A stretch of DNA of 64,000 nt, from NCBI RefSeq assembly GCF_005747095.1, contig NZ_SWLG01000004.1, forward strand, positions 248,001 through 312,000, written 5' to 3'. The stretch comes from Exobacillus caeni (GTDB lineage Bacteria > Bacillota > Bacilli > Bacillales > Guptibacillaceae). The position numbers and the translations under genes are program-made. Below, piece after piece: positions 50,256 to 58,786 of this stretch. The notes under the pieces were generated by a model, which did no database searches, had not been told where the DNA came from, and worked only from the letters and a program-made list of their open reading frames with translations. How positions within the stretch are numbered: position 1 is the first letter of the stretch; each line of letters begins with the position of its first letter.

Positions 50256-51128
50256 ATGGATGTTATTCTGGGTATTCTGATCAACGGACTTGCAACCGGC
50301 ATGCTGATCTTTTTGCTCGCTGCAGGGTTGACTTTGATATTTGGATTGATGGATGTACTTAACTTTGCCCACGGTGCACTTTTCCTCTGGGGAGCATACG
50401 CAGGGATCTGGCTGTACGGGCAAACCGAAAGCTTCATTCTTGGAATTCTTGCTGCGATCGCTGCGGGGGCAATTATCGGGGCGCTGCTTGAAAAGTTTAT
50501 CATAACGCCGGTTTATGGAAATCATGTTCGGCAAATTTTGATCACGCTTGGTGCGATGCTCGTGCTGGGGGAGCTTGTAAAAGTAGTTTGGGGTCCTAAC
50601 TTGATTCAAGCCCAGCCGCCGGAGTGGTTAAAGGGAAGCTGGGAATTCGGAGGATTAATTTTAATCAAATACCGATTGTTCATCATTGCAGTAGGAACAG
50701 TAGTATTTGCCGGACTCTTATTCTTATTAAATAAAACGAGGCTTGGAATGACTGTAAGGGCAGGAGTGATGAACAAAGAAATGGTGGAAGCGCTTGGCAT
50801 CAATATTAAAAGGGTATTTTTGTTTGTCTTTTTGCTTGGCGCTGCGATGGCGGGACTTTCGGGAATATTGCTCGGGCCTTATTCTGGTGTACTATACGCC
50901 GAGATCGGCCTGGAATACGGAATACTCGCATTCATTGTGGTAATCATCGGTGGAATGGGAAGTGTGACCGGATCGGCGATCGCGGCAATTTTAGTAGGAG
51001 TACTTGGCGCTTTTGCCGCTTACTATGTTCCTGATATCGCGATGGCGGTTAACATGCTCTTGATGTTGATCATTTTGATCTTCAGGCCGCAGGGACTGCT
51101 TGGTATGAAGGAGGCGGCTAAGCAATGA
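50256..51128 (+). CDS. branched-chain amino acid-type ABC permease (LivH-like)
   Basis: 290 residues. The ATG at 50256 is chosen because AAGGAGG lies 7 bp upstream. About eight helices; ILINGLATGMLIFLLAAGLT and FGLMDVLNFAHGALFLWGAY are LivH signatures, and GLSGILLGPYSGV plus the ATPase-contacting EALGINIKRV loop are present. It overlaps the LivM-like gene by 4 bp. Confidence 0.93.
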   Translation: MDVILGILINGLATGMLIFLLAAGLTLIFGLMDVLNFAHGALFLWGAYAGIWLYGQTESFILGILAAIAAGAIIGALLEKFIITPVYGNHVRQILITLGAMLVLGELVKVVWGPNLIQAQPPEWLKGSWEFGGLILIKYRLFIIAVGTVVFAGLLFLLNKTRLGMTVRAGVMNKEMVEALGINIKRVFLFVFLLGAAMAGLSGILLGPYSGVLYAEIGLEYGILAFIVVIIGGMGSVTGSAIAAILVGVLGAFAAYYVPDIAMAVNMLLMLIILIFRPQGLLGMKEAAKQ

Positions 51129-52138
51129 GTAAAACAAGGTTTTCTCCTTTTACGATTTTGTTGATCGTTCTGGGATTATTTTTGGCTGTGTTTCCGTTTG
51201 TGAACGATTCAAGAACGATGTTGATTTTGTTTACGCAGATTTTTATCTTTTCTATCTTTGCAATGAGTTATAACCTTTTGCTTGGCTATACAGGGATTGT
51301 GTCGTTTGGCCATGCGATGTTCTTTGGGCTTGGTGCTTACGCGATCGGAATTTGCATGAAAAAACTTGAGCCTGGCTGGAACGGAGTATTGCTTGCTGTT
51401 CTTATAACGGTTGCATTATGTGCTGTCCTAAGCTTTCTGGTAGGCATATTAACTTTGAGGCTAAAAAGCCATTTCTTTGCAATGCTTACGCTCGCTGTTG
51501 CCGGCCTTTTGATGGTGACTGCTGAAAAGTGGCGTTCTTTGACGATGGGAAATGACGGCTTTACGTTTCGAGTCCCTGACTTGCTAAAAGATAGGATATC
51601 TTTATACTTTATCGCACTTGTTTTCATGGTTCTCACTTACCTGTTGATGAGGCGTTTCACCTTTTCTCCTGTTGGAAAAGTGCTTGTGGCGATAAGGGAA
51701 AATGAACAGCGCGTTGAATCTCTAGGATACCGGGTGCTGAATTATAAAATAATCGCGAATGTTGTGGCGGGTACTATTGCCGGGTTCAGCGGTATTCTGT
51801 ACGCGGTTAGCCTCCGGTTTGTGAATACTAGTGTCTTCGCAACCGAAGTTACGCTGGATGCGCTGCTTATGACCATTATCGGGGGAGTTGGAACACTTTT
51901 CGGACCAATCCTTGGAGCAGCCCTCATCGAAATAGCCCAGCACGGATTGATGGACCTTGCAAAGGTTCACTGGATTTTTGAGAGATGGGTCATTTTATTT
52001 GGAACAATCTTTATTCTTGTGGTGATGTTTTTCCCTAAAGGGATCGTTGGTTCTGCTTTACAATGGCAGTTTAAGAGAAAGAACTCTCAGAAAGCAACGC
52101 TTGATAAAAAAGAGCGTTCAAAAGCGGCGACACATTAA
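51125..52138 (+). CDS. branched-chain amino acid-type ABC permease (LivM-like)
   Basis: 337 residues with about ten helices. FAMSYNLLLGYTGIVSFGHAMFF-type sequence near residues 42-64 and the loop RENEQRVESLGYRVLNYK are LivM features. The last ~25 residues form a Lys/Arg-rich cytoplasmic tail. It completes an importer whose binding protein (48102) is damaged, so transport needs another binding protein or is lost. Confidence 0.92.
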   Translation: MSKTRFSPFTILLIVLGLFLAVFPFVNDSRTMLILFTQIFIFSIFAMSYNLLLGYTGIVSFGHAMFFGLGAYAIGICMKKLEPGWNGVLLAVLITVALCAVLSFLVGILTLRLKSHFFAMLTLAVAGLLMVTAEKWRSLTMGNDGFTFRVPDLLKDRISLYFIALVFMVLTYLLMRRFTFSPVGKVLVAIRENEQRVESLGYRVLNYKIIANVVAGTIAGFSGILYAVSLRFVNTSVFATEVTLDALLMTIIGGVGTLFGPILGAALIEIAQHGLMDLAKVHWIFERWVILFGTIFILVVMFFPKGIVGSALQWQFKRKNSQKATLDKKERSKAATH

Positions 52139-52161
52139 CCTGACAGGGGGATGAAAGAAGA

Positions 52162-52341
52162 ATGAACACGAAGCCGTCTATTTCTTCCTTTGTGATTCGA
52201 TGCCATAAAATCAGCGATGATATGTTGAGTGATGAAAACAAGTGGCGGATTAAAATAACCCATGTACAGGATAGTAAAGAAATAGCTGTCCATTCAATGG
52301 AAGAAGCGATGCAATTTATGAAGAAGGTGCTTGGAGAGTGA
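52162..52341 (+). CDS. small conserved-looking protein between importer and KASIII-like genes
   Basis: 59 residues starting MNTKPSISSFVIRCHKISDD and ending EEAMQFMKKVLGE. Soluble, mixed charge, with a beta-then-alpha pattern (FVIRCHKI / WRIKITHV / EEAMQFMKKV). A purine-rich GAAAGAAG precedes the ATG, which lies 23 bp after the LivM-like stop, and the KASIII-like gene starts 7 bp after its stop. Close packing in the operon argues that it is real. Pattern and size recall small accessory proteins, but I do not recognise the family. Confidence 0.6.
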   Translation: MNTKPSISSFVIRCHKISDDMLSDENKWRIKITHVQDSKEIAVHSMEEAMQFMKKVLGE

Positions 52342-52348
52342 GTGAAGA

Positions 52349-53365
52349 ATGAATACAGCACACGGGATAGGAATTCTTAGCACAGGCATATATTTACCTG
52401 CTGGGAGATTGTCCGGCAAAGAAATTGCAGCAGCTGCCGGACTTCCCGAAGAAGTAGTAGAAAAGAAAATGGGAATTAAAGAAAAGGTGGTTCCAGAAAA
52501 GGATGATCACACCTGTGGAATGGGAATAAAGGCGGCCCAAAAGGCGATTGATCTCGCGGGAATCAAGCCTGAAGAAATCGACCTTGTTATTTATATTGGT
52601 GAGGAACATAAAGAATATCCCCTCTGGACAGCCGGGATTAAACTACAGGAGGAAGTAGGAGCCACCAATGCATGGTCCTTCGATGTAGCACTCAGATGCG
52701 GTACCACTGTCATGGCTGTTAAGCTTGCGAAGGATATGATGGTTGCAGATGACTCGATCCAAACCGTTCTGCTTGCAGGCGGATACAGAAATGTCGATTT
52801 CATAAACTATGAGAATCCCCGGACTCGCTTTATGTTTAACCTTGCCGCGGGCGGGGGAGCGCTTTTGTTACAAAAAGGGGCGGGAAAGAATGAAGTCCTT
52901 GAATCCCATTTGATAACCGATGGCTCCTTTTCAGAAGATGTCGTCGTAAGGGCAGGAGGCACGAAACTTCCAGCTAGTAAAGAAACGATCGAGCAACAGC
53001 TACACTACCTTGACGTTACGGATCCAGAGGGAATGAAAAGTCGCCTGGAAGAAAAGTCGATGAAGAACTTTATCGAAGTCATCGAAAAGTCGCTGGAAAA
53101 GAGCGGTTATTCCACTAATGATATCGACTATCTTGCAATCTTACATATGAAAAAATCCGCTCATGAGTATGTGTTAAAAGAACTTGGTTTGTCAGAGGAA
53201 CAAAGCATTTATTTAAGTGAATATGGGCATATAGGGCAAATCGACCAAATTCTTTCACTGGAGCTGGCAGAAAAGGAAGGGAAGATTAAACCCGGGGACA
53301 TTGTAGTTCTTGTGAGTGCCGGAATCGGCTATGCATGGGGAGCAACGACCATCAGATGGGGGTAA
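52349..53365 (+). CDS. 3-oxoacyl-ACP synthase III-like condensing enzyme (FabH/OleA fold)
   Basis: 338 residues of the thiolase-like KASIII fold. The acyl-accepting Cys is at 117 (DVALRCGTTVM). The His position reads LAILHMKKSAHEYV instead of HQAN-type, and the Asn position reads YGHIGQIDQI where FabH has YGNTS. So the decarboxylating His-Asn pair of FabH is altered and the enzyme probably performs a non-FabH condensation or acyl transfer. It is followed by hydrolase, reductase and ligase genes in the same direction. Confidence 0.8.
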   Translation: MNTAHGIGILSTGIYLPAGRLSGKEIAAAAGLPEEVVEKKMGIKEKVVPEKDDHTCGMGIKAAQKAIDLAGIKPEEIDLVIYIGEEHKEYPLWTAGIKLQEEVGATNAWSFDVALRCGTTVMAVKLAKDMMVADDSIQTVLLAGGYRNVDFINYENPRTRFMFNLAAGGGALLLQKGAGKNEVLESHLITDGSFSEDVVVRAGGTKLPASKETIEQQLHYLDVTDPEGMKSRLEEKSMKNFIEVIEKSLEKSGYSTNDIDYLAILHMKKSAHEYVLKELGLSEEQSIYLSEYGHIGQIDQILSLELAEKEGKIKPGDIVVLVSAGIGYAWGATTIRWG

Positions 53366-53390
53366 AAAACTATTGAAGGGAAAGAAAACG

Positions 53391-54290
53391 ATGGAAGCTA
53401 TCGAACTCGAGTCTGTAAAACTATCGAACGGCGAGACGCTCGGTTATCGGTTTAGGCCAGGAGGCAATGAAACGATCCTATTGATCCACGGAAACATGAC
53501 ATCCTCCAAACACTGGGACCTTGTGCTGGAAAACCTTGATGAAGGTTATACCATTTATGCTGTTGATCTAAGGGGGTTCGGCGTCTCAACGTATCACCAG
53601 AGAATCGATTCTATGAAAGATTTTTCAGAAGATATAAAACTGTTTGCAGATGAACTTGGTTTAAAACAATTTCATGTGATCGGCTGGTCGTTGGGCGGAG
53701 GAGTAGCGATGCAGTTTGCCGCAGATTACCCGGACTACATCAAAAAGCTTGTTTTACTGGAATCAATCTCTACCAGAGGTTTTCCGTTCATGTCTCCACA
53801 GCCTGACGGTTCATGGGAACGCCTCGCAACAAGAGAAGAAATGAAAGAGGATAAGCTTCGGTATATCCCGGTATCCTCTGCCTATAAGAACAGGGAATCG
53901 GAGCCGCTGAGGCAGATGTGGAAGCAAACGATCTATACACATAATGAACCGGAAGAAACGAGATATCAAGAATATCTGGAAGACATGATGACCCAGCGAA
54001 ACTTAATCGATACGTATTATATAACAAACACATTCAACATAAGCAACGAGCCCAACGGCTTAACAGAAGGAACGGGAGAAGCAGCTAAGATAACTGCCCC
54101 GACACTCGTCCTGTGGGGAGAGAATGAACGTGTCGTTACAAGAGAAATGACCGACCAAATCATCACTGACATTGGTGAAAATGCAAATATGGTTATCCTT
54201 GAAAACTGCGGACATTCACCGCTGATCGATGACCTTGGCCAGTTCTTAAATGTAGTCGTACAGTTTTTGGAACCGAGTTTTGCAAAATAG
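53391..54290 (+). CDS. alpha/beta-hydrolase
   Basis: 299 residues from ATG 53391 (GAAGGGAAAG upstream); the open frame further 5' overlaps the KASIII-like gene and lacks a ribosome site. Oxyanion HGNMTSS near 33-39, nucleophile elbow GWSLGGG with Ser100, a cap domain (~125-220), acid-region LVLWGENERVV and catalytic His in NCGHSPL. No signal peptide, so cytoplasmic. It could hydrolyse an ester, thioester or lactone made by the neighbouring enzymes; the exact reaction is not evident. Confidence 0.85.
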   Translation: MEAIELESVKLSNGETLGYRFRPGGNETILLIHGNMTSSKHWDLVLENLDEGYTIYAVDLRGFGVSTYHQRIDSMKDFSEDIKLFADELGLKQFHVIGWSLGGGVAMQFAADYPDYIKKLVLLESISTRGFPFMSPQPDGSWERLATREEMKEDKLRYIPVSSAYKNRESEPLRQMWKQTIYTHNEPEETRYQEYLEDMMTQRNLIDTYYITNTFNISNEPNGLTEGTGEAAKITAPTLVLWGENERVVTREMTDQIITDIGENANMVILENCGHSPLIDDLGQFLNVVVQFLEPSFAK

Positions 54291-54318
54291 AGGTTGGCAG
54301 TTTAATAGGAGGAGAACG

Positions 54319-55059
54319 ATGAGATTATACGAAAAAGTGGCTGTTATTACAGGCGGAGGCAACGGTATAGGCCGAGAAACAGCATTCAGGTTCGCGGAAG
54401 AAGGAGCAAGAGTTGTAGTTGCGGATTATGATAGAGATTCAGGAGAAAAAGTCCTGGCATCTTTAAAAGAAAAAGGGCACGAAGGGATATTTGTTCAGGT
54501 TAATGTAGCAGATCAAGAAAGCGTAAAGCAAATGGTGGATGCTTCGATGAAAGCTTATGGCAAAATTGATATTTTAATCAACAATGCAGGTGTTACTAGC
54601 GACGGCTTTCTTGCAAAATTAGCGGCAGAGGAATGGCAGAAGGTCATCGATGTTAACCTGACAGGCGTTTTTTATTGTGCCCAGTCGGTTATCCCAGTGA
54701 TGATCGAACAGGGAAAAGGAAAGATCATAAATACTTCTTCAGTATCCGGCGTATACGGTAATGTTGGTCAATCTAATTATGCTGCTACAAAAGCCGGGGT
54801 AGTCGGATTAACGAAAACCTGGGCGAAAGAACTCGGCCGAAAAGGAATAAACGTAAATGCCGTAGCACCGGGTTTTATTGAAACAGGAATGGTCGCGAAA
54901 GTTCCTGAAAAAGTCATTGCAAAAATGAAAGAACAGGTACCTTTACAGCGTTTAGGAAAACCATCAGATATCGCGAACGCCTATTTATACCTTGCCTCAG
55001 AAGAATCCAACTACGTAAACGGAACCGTTCTCCACGTAGACGGGGGAATCATCATGTAG
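54319..55059 (+). CDS. short-chain dehydrogenase/reductase (FabG-like)
   Basis: 246 residues. TGGGNGIG (11-18), NNAG (88-91), Ser140/141, YAATK (Tyr154, Lys158) and PGFIETGM are classical-SDR features close to 3-oxoacyl-ACP/CoA reductases. ATAGGAGGAG precedes the ATG, 28 bp after the hydrolase stop. Within this cluster it would reduce or oxidise a 3-oxo/3-hydroxyacyl intermediate. A terminator follows, so the first unit of the cluster ends here. Confidence 0.88.
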   Translation: MRLYEKVAVITGGGNGIGRETAFRFAEEGARVVVADYDRDSGEKVLASLKEKGHEGIFVQVNVADQESVKQMVDASMKAYGKIDILINNAGVTSDGFLAKLAAEEWQKVIDVNLTGVFYCAQSVIPVMIEQGKGKIINTSSVSGVYGNVGQSNYAATKAGVVGLTKTWAKELGRKGINVNAVAPGFIETGMVAKVPEKVIAKMKEQVPLQRLGKPSDIANAYLYLASEESNYVNGTVLHVDGGIIM

Positions 55060-55083
55060 AAGCCGGCAAAACGGCTTCTTTTT
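55058..55083 (+). terminator. rho-independent terminator after SDR gene
   Basis: AGAAGCCG and CGGCTTCT form an 8-bp stem with GCAAAA-type loop, followed by T's; the stem begins at the SDR stop codon. Confidence 0.88.
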
Positions 55084-55250
55084 GTTTTGTATTTCATTTA
55101 TTACTGGGGTCTGTACAATGTGGGACCTGTCAACGGACAGTTCCTTTTTTCATCGATCTCCTCTATCAACACTACTGGTTCATCTGTAACCGTGCTGTAA
55201 CTCTCTTTTTTTATGGTAAGGGGGAGAAAAGAGAAGGAGAGAGATGCGTT

Positions 55251-56744
55251 GTGAGTTGGCAAACAGATTGGATATATAGCAGGGCAAGAATGACTCCGAA
55301 TTCCATCGCTATATCGGATCCTGATACAGGGGAGCGATGGACCTTTCAAGAGATGAATAGCCGTGCGAATAAACTGGCTGTATATCTGCAAAGCATAGGG
55401 GTTTCCAAAGGCGATCGTGTTGCGTTATTATCTCCAAATGATGTGAGTTACTTTGATCTGTTTTTTGCTTGCGGGAAATTAGGGGCTATCTTTGTGCCTA
55501 TGAATTGGAGGCTTGCCGGGGAGGAACTCGAATACATTTTGTCTGATTGCGAACCGAGAGTTCTTTTTTACCATAAAGAAGTAAGGAACATTATTATGGG
55601 GCTTAAGCGAAGATCTCTTGTTGAAGTAACTGGAAATGAATATAAAACGATTATGAAAATCGGTTTTCAAAATTACGAGGAACAATGGGTAGGGGAGAAT
55701 GACCCTGTTGCGATTCTTTACACGGGAGGAACAACTGGAAAGCCAAAGGGAGTTGTTCTTACACATCAAAATATTTTTTACAACATGATCAATACGATCA
55801 CCAGCTGGAGCTTAACTTCCTCAGATGCAACACTAACGTATTTGCCAATGTTTCATACTGGGGGCCTCAATGCGCTTTCTATGCCAGTCCTGCATGTCGG
55901 AGGGAAGGTCATTATTGGTAGGAAGTTTAATCCGGAAGAAGCGATACAACGAATAAATAACGAGAAGTGTACGGTTATCTTGCTCGTCCCGACAATGTAC
56001 CATTCGTTAATCAATTCAGAAGCTTTTCAGCAGTCTGCCTTTCCAACTATGCACACCTTTTTATCCGGAGGAGCTCCATGCTCTTATACGATTTATCAAG
56101 CGTTCAATAAAAAAGGGCTTTTATTCAAAGAGGGATACGGACTGACAGAGGCAGGGCCAAACAACTTTTTCCTGAATCCTGACAGCGTGTTGAGTAAGCG
56201 AGGGTCAGTTGGGAAACCAATGCTCTATAATCAAGTAGCGATTATGAAAGAAAACGGAACCGAAGCTGCTGAAGATGAAGTAGGAGAGCTGCTGATCAAA
56301 GGGAATCACGTATTTAGCTACTATTGGAATAACGAAGAGGTAACAAAAAAGACGATCGTGGATGAATGGCTCCATACAGGGGACTTAAGTAAAAAGGATA
56401 GCGAAGGATATTATTATATTGTAGGAAGGAAAAAGGACATGATCATAACCGGAGGAGAAAACGTTTATCCGCTTGAAGTCGAGCATGTGATAGCAGAACA
56501 TGATCTTGTCGACGAAGTAGCCGTAGTTGGGCTTCCTGACGAAAAATGGGGTGAAGTCGTTACAGCTTTTATTGTGAGAAAGCAGCAGGGAACAGTCCTT
56601 GAGGAAGAAATCACAACGTTTTGCCAGAAAAAGCTTGGGAAGTATAAGGTTCCTAAGAAGATAATCTTTTTAGAAGAACTGCCAAAAACAGATGTTGGCA
56701 AAATCGATAAGAAAGCCCTCCGATCAAATGTAGAAAAGGCCTGA
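55251..56744 (+). CDS. AMP-forming acyl-CoA synthetase/ligase
   Basis: 497 residues, GTG start. P-loop YTGGTTGKPKGVVLTH near 162-177, GYGLTEAGPN, GELLIKG, the TGDLSKKDSEGYYYIVGRKKD hinge and the final catalytic Lys in PKTDVGKIDKK are present. It activates a carboxylic acid to an acyl-CoA through acyl-AMP. It is monocistronic in appearance, after a terminator, but same strand and likely the same pathway as the importer and KASIII-like cluster. Whether the substrate is a fatty, branched or aromatic acid cannot be told. Confidence 0.9.
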   Translation: MSWQTDWIYSRARMTPNSIAISDPDTGERWTFQEMNSRANKLAVYLQSIGVSKGDRVALLSPNDVSYFDLFFACGKLGAIFVPMNWRLAGEELEYILSDCEPRVLFYHKEVRNIIMGLKRRSLVEVTGNEYKTIMKIGFQNYEEQWVGENDPVAILYTGGTTGKPKGVVLTHQNIFYNMINTITSWSLTSSDATLTYLPMFHTGGLNALSMPVLHVGGKVIIGRKFNPEEAIQRINNEKCTVILLVPTMYHSLINSEAFQQSAFPTMHTFLSGGAPCSYTIYQAFNKKGLLFKEGYGLTEAGPNNFFLNPDSVLSKRGSVGKPMLYNQVAIMKENGTEAAEDEVGELLIKGNHVFSYYWNNEEVTKKTIVDEWLHTGDLSKKDSEGYYYIVGRKKDMIITGGENVYPLEVEHVIAEHDLVDEVAVVGLPDEKWGEVVTAFIVRKQQGTVLEEEITTFCQKKLGKYKVPKKIIFLEELPKTDVGKIDKKALRSNVEKA

Positions 56745-56769
56745 ACTAAATGTCCAGTGCCTTTCTTTG

Positions 56770-57453
56770 CTATTTCTTAACGGCTCCAATTCCCCAGAGA
56801 AACGAAATGCTGGCCTGAGCGATCCAGTTTTCGGAAAGAAGTTCGTACGTTTCCTGATCAACTAGTGGCTTATTCCCTGACTGGGCGCCTGCCATCCGTG
56901 TGCACTCCAATCCATGATCTTCAAGAAGTGCCTTAAGCTCCCACGGCATCATCATGTTGTGGATCACCTGCTCGCCATACAAACGCTTATAAGCCGACCA
57001 TCTTGGTCTAGCAGAAGGGCCGAGTGTTACTGCGACAATCTTTCCCCCCTGCTTTAAGACTCTTGAGACTTCACTTATCAACTCTGAAGGTCTGTTGGTC
57101 CATTCAAGCGAGGTACAGGCAAATATACTGTCGAACGATTCGTTGCTGAATGGCAGTGTGTTATTTTTCATGTCCTTTGCCTGCACGCCTTTTTGCATTG
57201 CCGTTTTAACCATCTTTGTGGACTGGTCAGTCCCGATGCTATCATATCCTCTTTCCATCATAATCTTCGTGCTTTCCCCTGTTCCGCAACCGAAATCCAG
57301 AACCGTTCCAGGGGGCTGTCCTATATAATCGAATAAAAAATCGATCATGGCTTTTCTCGGGCCTCTTTCCCATGCCTTTGCTTTGTTTTCCCGTTTCCCC
57401 CAATTCTTTGCCTCATCATCCCATAGCTCTGTGCTCATTAAATTCCAGTCCAT
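56770..57453 (-). CDS. class I SAM-dependent methyltransferase
   Basis: 227 residues. SAM-binding motif VLDFGCGTGES near 51-61, acidic loop near GTDQ and post-motif DSIFACTSLEW are typical of type 11 methyltransferases. GGAGG lies 7 bp before the ATG. It is convergent with the acyl-CoA ligase gene, 26 bp apart, and stands alone. The methyl acceptor is not known. Confidence 0.88.
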   Translation of the reverse strand: MDWNLMSTELWDDEAKNWGKRENKAKAWERGPRKAMIDFLFDYIGQPPGTVLDFGCGTGESTKIMMERGYDSIGTDQSTKMVKTAMQKGVQAKDMKNNTLPFSNESFDSIFACTSLEWTNRPSELISEVSRVLKQGGKIVAVTLGPSARPRWSAYKRLYGEQVIHNMMMPWELKALLEDHGLECTRMAGAQSGNKPLVDQETYELLSENWIAQASISFLWGIGAVKK

Positions 57454-57597
57454 CCATTTACCTCCTTTTTAAAATCGTATCACCAGTAACGAAATAAGAG
57501 TATTCATTTTCCGCCATTTAAAAAAGAAGGAGAATGACGTAAACCAGGGGAATAAAAACAGTAGAGGAAATAAATAAACAGAAAAGGGGGCTGGTGG

Positions 57598-58251
57598 ATG
57601 ATTTTCGGAAAAACAAAAGTAGAACAATTTTCAAGAACAGTCACAAAAGAAAATGCAGAAAAACTAACAGCGAGCCTGCAGATACCAATAGGGGACCTTA
57701 ACGTTACACCATTGTCCGGAGACCAGATAATGGAGGGGGATTTTTCTTTTTCAAAAGAAAAATTAAGGCCCGAAGTGAACTATACTGAAAATCAACAAAC
57801 AGGCATGTTGATTGTAAAGCCGGAAAACTCATCTTCGATCAGTTTTAAGAAGCATGTTAATGAGTGGAGAGTAAAACTTAATAAAGAGATCCCGTTAGAA
57901 TTAAAAGTGCAGAGCGGTGCAGCAAAAGCCAGCATCGATTTAAAAGGGATGAATATTTCCAGCTTGCATATGGACATGGGAGTTGGGGGAACAACGATCG
58001 ATCTTAGCGGCGATTGGAAGCGGGGTTTCCAGGCAAAGCTCAATTGCGGTGTTGGAAAAACAAAAATCATCGTACCGCGTAATATTGGATTCAAGCTAAA
58101 AACAGATAAAGGTTTAGGGAAAATAGACAGTACAGATCTTATGAAAATTGGCGGGACACTTGTGAATGAACTGTATGAAGAATCAGGAGATCCGATCGAA
58201 ATCCACTTGAACCTCGGAGTTGGAAAGGTAGAATTGGAACTGGGAAATTAA
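57598..58251 (+). CDS. cytoplasmic protein with toast-rack/LiaF-like beta repeats
   Basis: 217 residues without signal peptide or helices in the membrane. Repeated beta motifs IPLELKVQSGAAKASIDLKG, DMGVGGTTIDLSG, NCGVGKTKIIVP and LNLGVGKVELELG resemble the stacked beta-strand C-terminal parts of LiaF/DUF2154 or toast-rack proteins. In LiaF such a domain follows membrane helices; here it stands alone. AAAGGGGGCTGG precedes the ATG. Function unknown, perhaps linked to envelope stress. Confidence 0.65.
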   Translation: MIFGKTKVEQFSRTVTKENAEKLTASLQIPIGDLNVTPLSGDQIMEGDFSFSKEKLRPEVNYTENQQTGMLIVKPENSSSISFKKHVNEWRVKLNKEIPLELKVQSGAAKASIDLKGMNISSLHMDMGVGGTTIDLSGDWKRGFQAKLNCGVGKTKIIVPRNIGFKLKTDKGLGKIDSTDLMKIGGTLVNELYEESGDPIEIHLNLGVGKVELELGN

Positions 58252-58260
58252 ACCCGACTG

Positions 58261-58290
58261 AAAAGCCATCTGGCTTTTCTGTTTTTTTTT
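58261..58290 (+). terminator. rho-independent terminator
   Basis: AAAAGCCA-TC-TGGCTTTT then a run of T's: a compact strong terminator after the beta-repeat gene. Confidence 0.88.
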
Positions 58291-58302
58291 TGGCACGCTT
58301 TA

Positions 58303-58353
58303 TATAGGCTCCACATTATCTTTTTAAACAATACTGGGGTACCTCAACCCGCT
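58303..58353. repeat. 51-bp fragment related to the 61-kb repeat element
   Basis: TATAGGCTCCACATTATCTT through ACTGGGGTACCTCAACCCGC is, in inverse orientation, about 85-90% identical to 61693-61742 near the right side of the large element at 61231-61867. It is an isolated remnant. Confidence 0.75.
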
Positions 58354-58446
58354 TGGTAGAGACTGATTGCATTGTTTTATATGGGAAGTATAAACAGGAA
58401 TATTCAGGGAATCCTAAATCTGGATAAAAGGAAAGGATGGTAAAAA

Positions 58447-58572
58447 GTGAAAAAGATGAACAAACAGGATCGAAAACAGCGCCAGGAATCACAGGTTCTC
58501 CATCTACAACAGGTAAAAAGGCTATATGAGGAAGCCTATAGTAAGCACAATACACATGGGAAATATTTTTGA
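58447..58572 (+). CDS. small hydrophilic protein
   Basis: 41 residues from GTG 58447, which has AAGGATGG upstream. Lys/Gln/Arg-rich first half (KKMNKQDRKQRQESQ) and a helical second half (QQVKRLYEEAYSKHNTHG). No membrane helix or cysteine. Could be one of the many small Bacillus proteins of unknown role. The start and the composition are consistent with a gene, but support is limited. Confidence 0.5.
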   Translation: MKKMNKQDRKQRQESQVLHLQQVKRLYEEAYSKHNTHGKYF

Positions 58573-58651
58573 GAACATGCCTCCCGGGGTTATTTGATTG
58601 TGTTAGCAAGTGATCAAAGAATCATCATACAAACACAAAAGGAGAAAGAAA

Positions 58652-58684
58652 ATGGACACATGCCCTGTTGATAAGGAAGACTGA
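58652..58684 (+). CDS. possible decapeptide mini-gene
   Basis: ATG with AAAGGAGAAAG in ideal position encodes MDTCPVDKED, and a terminator begins right after the TGA. The ribosome site is as good as those of real genes here, but ten codons are too few to prove anything; it may be a leader peptide or the end of a short RNA. Confidence 0.3.
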   Translation: MDTCPVDKED

Positions 58685-58726
58685 AACACCTTTTTCTACG
58701 GTTAAAGAAATAGGTGTTTTTATTTT
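58685..58726 (+). terminator. rho-independent terminator
   Basis: AAACACCT and AGGTGTTT form the stem around a ~20-nt loop region, followed by TTTATTTT. Confidence 0.7.
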
Positions 58727-58786
58727 GCTCTTTTATGAAACCTCGATATAAAATCGGACGTCGTATTTGTAAAAAGGGGTTAGAGG

